Shown: positions 6,862 through 9,578 of the stretch, piece after piece
Position numbering within the stretch: position 1 is the first letter of the stretch
Layout: each line of letters starts with the position of its first letter
Assembly (NCBI GenBank): GCA_019416395.1
Contig: DXXH01000073.1
Location: 1-9,578, forward strand
Length of the DNA stretch: 9,578 nucleotides
Direction of reading: 5' to 3'
Source: Clostridiales bacterium
GTDB lineage: Bacteria; Bacillota; Clostridia; Oscillospirales; Acutalibacteraceae
Position numbers and translations under genes: made by a program
Notes under the pieces: generated by a model
Told to the model about the DNA's origin: nothing
Seen by the model: only the letters and a program-made list of their open reading frames with translations
The model's database searches: none

Positions 6862-7848
6862 ATGACATTTGAGAAAAAGATTCCTGTAGCGGCGGTGGTA
6901 GGCCCTACTGCCACAGGGAAAACAGAATTGGGGATTCAGCTTTGCCGAAAGCTGGGTGGGGAAATTGTGTCTTGCGATTCCATGCAGATTTACCGCGGAC
7001 TTCCCATTGGGACAGCTCAGCCAAGCGTGGAAGAATTGGCGGCAGCACCCCACCATTTAATAGGGTTTCTTCCGGTAGAAGAGCCTTTTAGTGTGTCCGA
7101 TTATGTAGACACAGCGGGCAAGGTGATTGAAGAAATCCATGCCCGTGGCAAATTGCCTATTTTGGTGGGCGGCACGGGACTTTACGCCCGTTCATTGTTG
7201 CGGGGCTTTTCTTTCGAGGAAAAAGCACGGGACGAGACTCTGCGTGAAAAGCTGTTTCAGCAGGCGGAAGAACAAGGCCCGGAATCCCTTTATCACCGGC
7301 TGGCGGAATTGGATCCAAAAGCAGCCGGGGAAATCCACCCCCACAATGTTAAGCGGGTGATACGGGCACTGGAGTACATCGAACTTTGTGGAGAACCTTT
7401 TTCCGCGCAGGCGGAGCGCTCTCATAGCGCACAATCACCTTACGAGTACGTCATGTTGTGCCTGAGCTACCGGAATCGGGAAACGCTGTACCGGCGCATC
7501 GATCTGCGTGTGGATTCTATGCTGGAAGCAGGACTGCTGCAGGAAGCTCATGAGTTTTTTCAACTCTGCCAAAAGGAAGAAAAAATCCCCACAGCCGCTC
7601 AGGCAATCGGCTACAAAGAGCTGTTTCCTTATTTTCGGGGAGAGATTCCCCTGGAAGAAGCGATAGAGAATCTCAAGCGGGAAAGCCGTCACTACGCCAA
7701 ACGGCAGATAACCTGGTTTAAACGGGAAGAACGGGTGGAGTTCCTCTATGTAGATGATTTCCCAGATAGGGAAGCCCTTTTGGAAGCAAGTTTGGAACTG
7801 CTTCAAAAATGGGGCGTCTGGAAGGGAGGCACAGCCTTTGAACAGTAA
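6862..7848 (+). CDS. miaA: tRNA dimethylallyltransferase MiaA
   Basis: Transfers a dimethylallyl group from dimethylallyl diphosphate to N6 of A37 in tRNAs, making i6A37, the substrate of MiaB. Starting at ATG 6862 gives 328 residues, slightly above the usual 300-320; starting at ATG 6850 gives 332. Motifs numbered from 6862 are the P-loop G14-PTATGK-T21; D39-SMQIY, with D39 matching the catalytic aspartate; and then PHHLIGFLPVEEPFSV, LVGGTGLYARSLL, NVKRVIRALEY, AAQAIGYKE and the C-terminal RQITWFKRE. All hallmark regions are present and intact. The gene lies directly after mutL, as in many bacteria. Its last 11 bases overlap the inferred start of the HlyD-like gene. No hfq gene follows, although one does in E. 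coli and B. subtilis. Confidence 0.97.
   Translation: MTFEKKIPVAAVVGPTATGKTELGIQLCRKLGGEIVSCDSMQIYRGLPIGTAQPSVEELAAAPHHLIGFLPVEEPFSVSDYVDTAGKVIEEIHARGKLPILVGGTGLYARSLLRGFSFEEKARDETLREKLFQQAEEQGPESLYHRLAELDPKAAGEIHPHNVKRVIRALEYIELCGEPFSAQAERSHSAQSPYEYVMLCLSYRNRETLYRRIDLRVDSMLEAGLLQEAHEFFQLCQKEEKIPTAAQAIGYKELFPYFRGEIPLEEAIENLKRESRHYAKRQITWFKREERVEFLYVDDFPDREALLEASLELLQKWGVWKGGTAFEQ
7822..7829 (+). promoter_or_regulatory. ribosome binding site fixing a TTG start for the HlyD-like gene
   Basis: AAGGGAGG, inside the miaA coding region, lies 8 bases before TTG 7838. The upstream in-frame ATG at 7754 lies deep in miaA and would add 28 residues, unlike a membrane-anchor N-terminus. Confidence 0.75.
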
Positions 7849-9142
7849 AAAAATACGCACAGCGGGCGCCCTTATTTTAGCGCTGCTGGTGCTGGTTTAC
7901 GTGGGATATCAGGCTTATCTGTCCACGCACAAAGCGATTCAAACGGAAACCGCTATGTACGGCCAGGTATCCGATGTGCTGCAAACCCAAGGCTTTGTGA
8001 TTCGCGATGAGACAGTCATCAATGAAAGTGTAAACGGGGTGTTGAGCTACCAGGTAGCCGATGGTACCCGGGTTGCCGCTAATGGGGTGATCGCAGATGT
8101 GTTTTCCACGGAAAGCGATGCGTCGGCCCAGCGGGAAATTACCCAGCTTGATGAAGAGATTAAAAATTTGCAAGCGCTCTCTAAACCGGCGGATTATTTT
8201 GTGGCCAACCCTTCTATGTTAGGGGAGCAGATTTATTCCGCTGTCAGCCAGGTGGCAAAAGGTGTCAACCAGAATGACTTTTCCGATTTGGCTTCCTGGA
8301 AGTCCAATTTGCTCACTGCCTTGACTCGACGCCAGCTTGTCATTGGGGAAGAAAGCTCCGAGGATTACGCCCAGCGCATCAGTGAATTGGAAAGCGAACG
8401 GGATACCCTGGAAAGCCAGGCAGGTTCCGCTATTGGGACGATTCAGGCTCCAGAGGCGGGGTATTTTATCAGCACTGTGGACGGACTGGAAGGCGCGGTG
8501 GATATCGAGAAGGTGGACGAGCTGACCGTATCCCAGGTGGAAGATCTTTTAGCCCGGGAACCGTCTCAAAACAGTACTGCCGTGGGGAAAATCTGCGGGG
8601 AGTTTAACTGGTATGTGGCATGCGTGTTTGACGCGGACGAAATGGTACATTTGGAAGATGTGACAGATGTGTATCTGGATATTCCTTTTGCCAGTTCCGA
8701 GCAGATTCCCGCAAAGATCGTGGCCACAAATTTTGATAAGGAAAGTGGGAATACCGCAGTGGTGTTCCAGTGTTCCTATGTGGATTCGGATATCGCCTCG
8801 GTTCGCAATGAAGCGGTTCAGATTACGGTAGCCACTTATTCCGGGGTGTTGGTAAACGAACGGGCGTTGCGGTTTGAAGATGTGGAGTACACGACCACTG
8901 ACGAGAACGGCAACACGGTTACGGAAGTCCAGAAGAATGTACGGGGTGTGTATATTCTTTACGGTGGGCAGTTGGAATTTGTCCAGGTCTTTACCGATCA
9001 TTCTGTAAACGGTTACGCCATCTGTAAGACGGAACTTTCTTCGGAAGAGCAGGACATGCTGGTAACCAACTCCACCATTCAGCTATATGACCAGGTAGTG
9101 GTAGAAGGGACGGATCTCTATGATGGAAAAATCGTACAGTGA
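7838..9142 (+). CDS. membrane-anchored HlyD/membrane-fusion-like protein, role unknown
   Basis: From TTG 7838 the product is 434 residues. It has a short basic N-terminus (NSKKIR), one transmembrane helix at about residues 8-27, then a large extracytoplasmic part. The segment at about 38-90 (QGFVIRDE, NGVLSYQVADGTRV) resembles the first half of a lipoyl-like barrel-sandwich domain. Helical, coiled-coil-prone stretches lie at about 92-112 and 177-197. The segment from about 200 (GTIQAPEAGYFI) resembles the returning half. The rest, to the C-terminus, is beta-rich, as expected for the barrel and membrane-proximal domains of membrane fusion proteins. No ABC transporter, permease or outer partner gene is adjacent, so the role is open: an orphan adaptor, an envelope-assembly factor or a partner encoded elsewhere. 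It overlaps miaA by 11 bases and the following yggS-like gene by 23 bases, which implies tight translational coupling. The architecture is inferred from sequence pattern, so the family label is moderate. Confidence 0.72.
   Translation: MNSKKIRTAGALILALLVLVYVGYQAYLSTHKAIQTETAMYGQVSDVLQTQGFVIRDETVINESVNGVLSYQVADGTRVAANGVIADVFSTESDASAQREITQLDEEIKNLQALSKPADYFVANPSMLGEQIYSAVSQVAKGVNQNDFSDLASWKSNLLTALTRRQLVIGEESSEDYAQRISELESERDTLESQAGSAIGTIQAPEAGYFISTVDGLEGAVDIEKVDELTVSQVEDLLAREPSQNSTAVGKICGEFNWYVACVFDADEMVHLEDVTDVYLDIPFASSEQIPAKIVATNFDKESGNTAVVFQCSYVDSDIASVRNEAVQITVATYSGVLVNERALRFEDVEYTTTDENGNTVTEVQKNVRGVYILYGGQLEFVQVFTDHSVNGYAICKTELSSEEQDMLVTNSTIQLYDQVVVEGTDLYDGKIVQ
9105..9110 (+). promoter_or_regulatory. 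ribosome binding site for the yggS-like gene
   Basis: AAGGGA lies 9 bases before ATG 9120 (12 before the adjacent ATG at 9123) inside the 3' end of the preceding gene, supporting an overlapping start. Confidence 0.55.
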
Positions 9143-9578
9143 GCGTTTTCAGATTTTCGACGAGAATTATCCCCGGATTTTAGAAGAAATCGCTGAGGCG
9201 GCGGAAAAATCCGGGAGAAAGCCGGAAGACATCACATTGCTTGCCGCCACCAAAACAGTGCCGCTAGAGGTGATCAACCACGCCATCGACCAGGGCCTTT
9301 CCTGCATGGGGGAAAACCGTGTGCAGGAGCTGCTGGAAAAATACGATGGGCTTCACCGGGAACATTGCGACGTTCAATTTATTGGGCAACTGCAAACCAA
9401 CAAGGTGAAATACCTGATTGGCAAAGTCAGCTGTATTCAATCTGTTGGGAGCGTGAAATTGGCCAAGGAAATCTCCCGGTTGTGTGTCAAGGAAAATACT
9501 TCCATGAAGGTGTTGGTGGAGGTAAATATTGGCCGGGAGGAAAGCAAAGGGGGCGTTTTGCCCGAAGCCCTTTGGGAG
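9120..9578 (+). CDS. yggS: YggS/YlmE family pyridoxal-phosphate-binding protein (3' partial)
   Basis: Cytoplasmic PLP-homeostasis protein (PLPBP family) that binds pyridoxal 5'-phosphate on a fold-type III single-domain barrel. No catalytic activity is established for the family. The frame is open from ATG 9120 to the window end, giving 153 of the usual roughly 225-235 residues. Visible hallmarks are LLAATKTVP with the PLP-binding lysine at K45, GENRVQELLEKY, FIGQLQTNKVKYL, IQSV and VLVEVNIGREESKGG. The start overlaps the end of the HlyD-like gene by 23 bases; ATG 9123 is an equally possible start. In many Firmicutes this gene (ylmE) precedes sepF and division-related genes, so such genes may lie just beyond the edge (inference). 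Confidence 0.95.
   Translation, partial: MMEKSYSERFQIFDENYPRILEEIAEAAEKSGRKPEDITLLAATKTVPLEVINHAIDQGLSCMGENRVQELLEKYDGLHREHCDVQFIGQLQTNKVKYLIGKVSCIQSVGSVKLAKEISRLCVKENTSMKVLVEVNIGREESKGGVLPEALWE

Noticed and set aside
6456..6914. Antisense open frame opposite the mutL 3' end and miaA start
   Set aside because: It covers conserved MutL and MiaA motifs on the other strand and has a proline-rich, low-plausibility composition.
1..9578. Mobile element, phage, defence or CRISPR content
   Set aside because: No transposase, integrase, recombinase, direct-repeat array or terminal inverted repeats were seen; all genes are housekeeping-like and co-directional.

Overview
The window is one uninterrupted run of co-directional (+ strand) housekeeping genes from what looks like a Gram-positive Clostridia bacterium. 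The protein style points to the Oscillospirales/Ruminococcaceae side, but this is inferred from remembered family sequences, not from a search. Supporting signs are strong AGGAGG-like ribosome binding sites, very short intergenic gaps, a MutL that keeps the endonuclease motif of organisms without MutH, and the Bacillus-like order miaB - ricA(ymcA) - mutS - mutL - miaA.

Layout: (1) 1-1380, miaB, cut by the left edge. (2) 1396-1617, a 73-residue two-helix membrane protein of unknown function. (3) 1665-2072, a YlbF/YmcA (RicA-like) protein with a cysteine-rich tail. (4) 2152-4767, mutS. (5) 4820-6853, mutL with a GTG start. (6) 6862-7848 (or from 6850), miaA. (7) 7838-9142, a membrane-anchored HlyD/membrane-fusion-like protein of unknown role, probably starting at TTG inside the end of miaA. 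(8) 9120-9578, the first part of a YggS/YlmE-type PLP-binding protein, cut by the right edge. No gap between genes exceeds about 80 bases, so there is no long non-coding stretch.

Functionally there are two well-defined pairs. MutS and MutL form the post-replicative mismatch repair pair. MiaA and MiaB carry out successive steps on tRNA A37 (isopentenylation, then methylthiolation to ms2i6A). The RicA-like protein belongs to a family that in Bacillus works with RNase Y in mRNA processing. The last two genes probably lead into a yggS-sepF type envelope/division cluster that lies beyond the window (inference).

I see no mobile element, CRISPR array, RNA gene, phage gene or anomalous insert. The least understood parts are the HlyD-like protein and the 73-residue membrane protein. 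Nothing here convincingly signals a new biological system.
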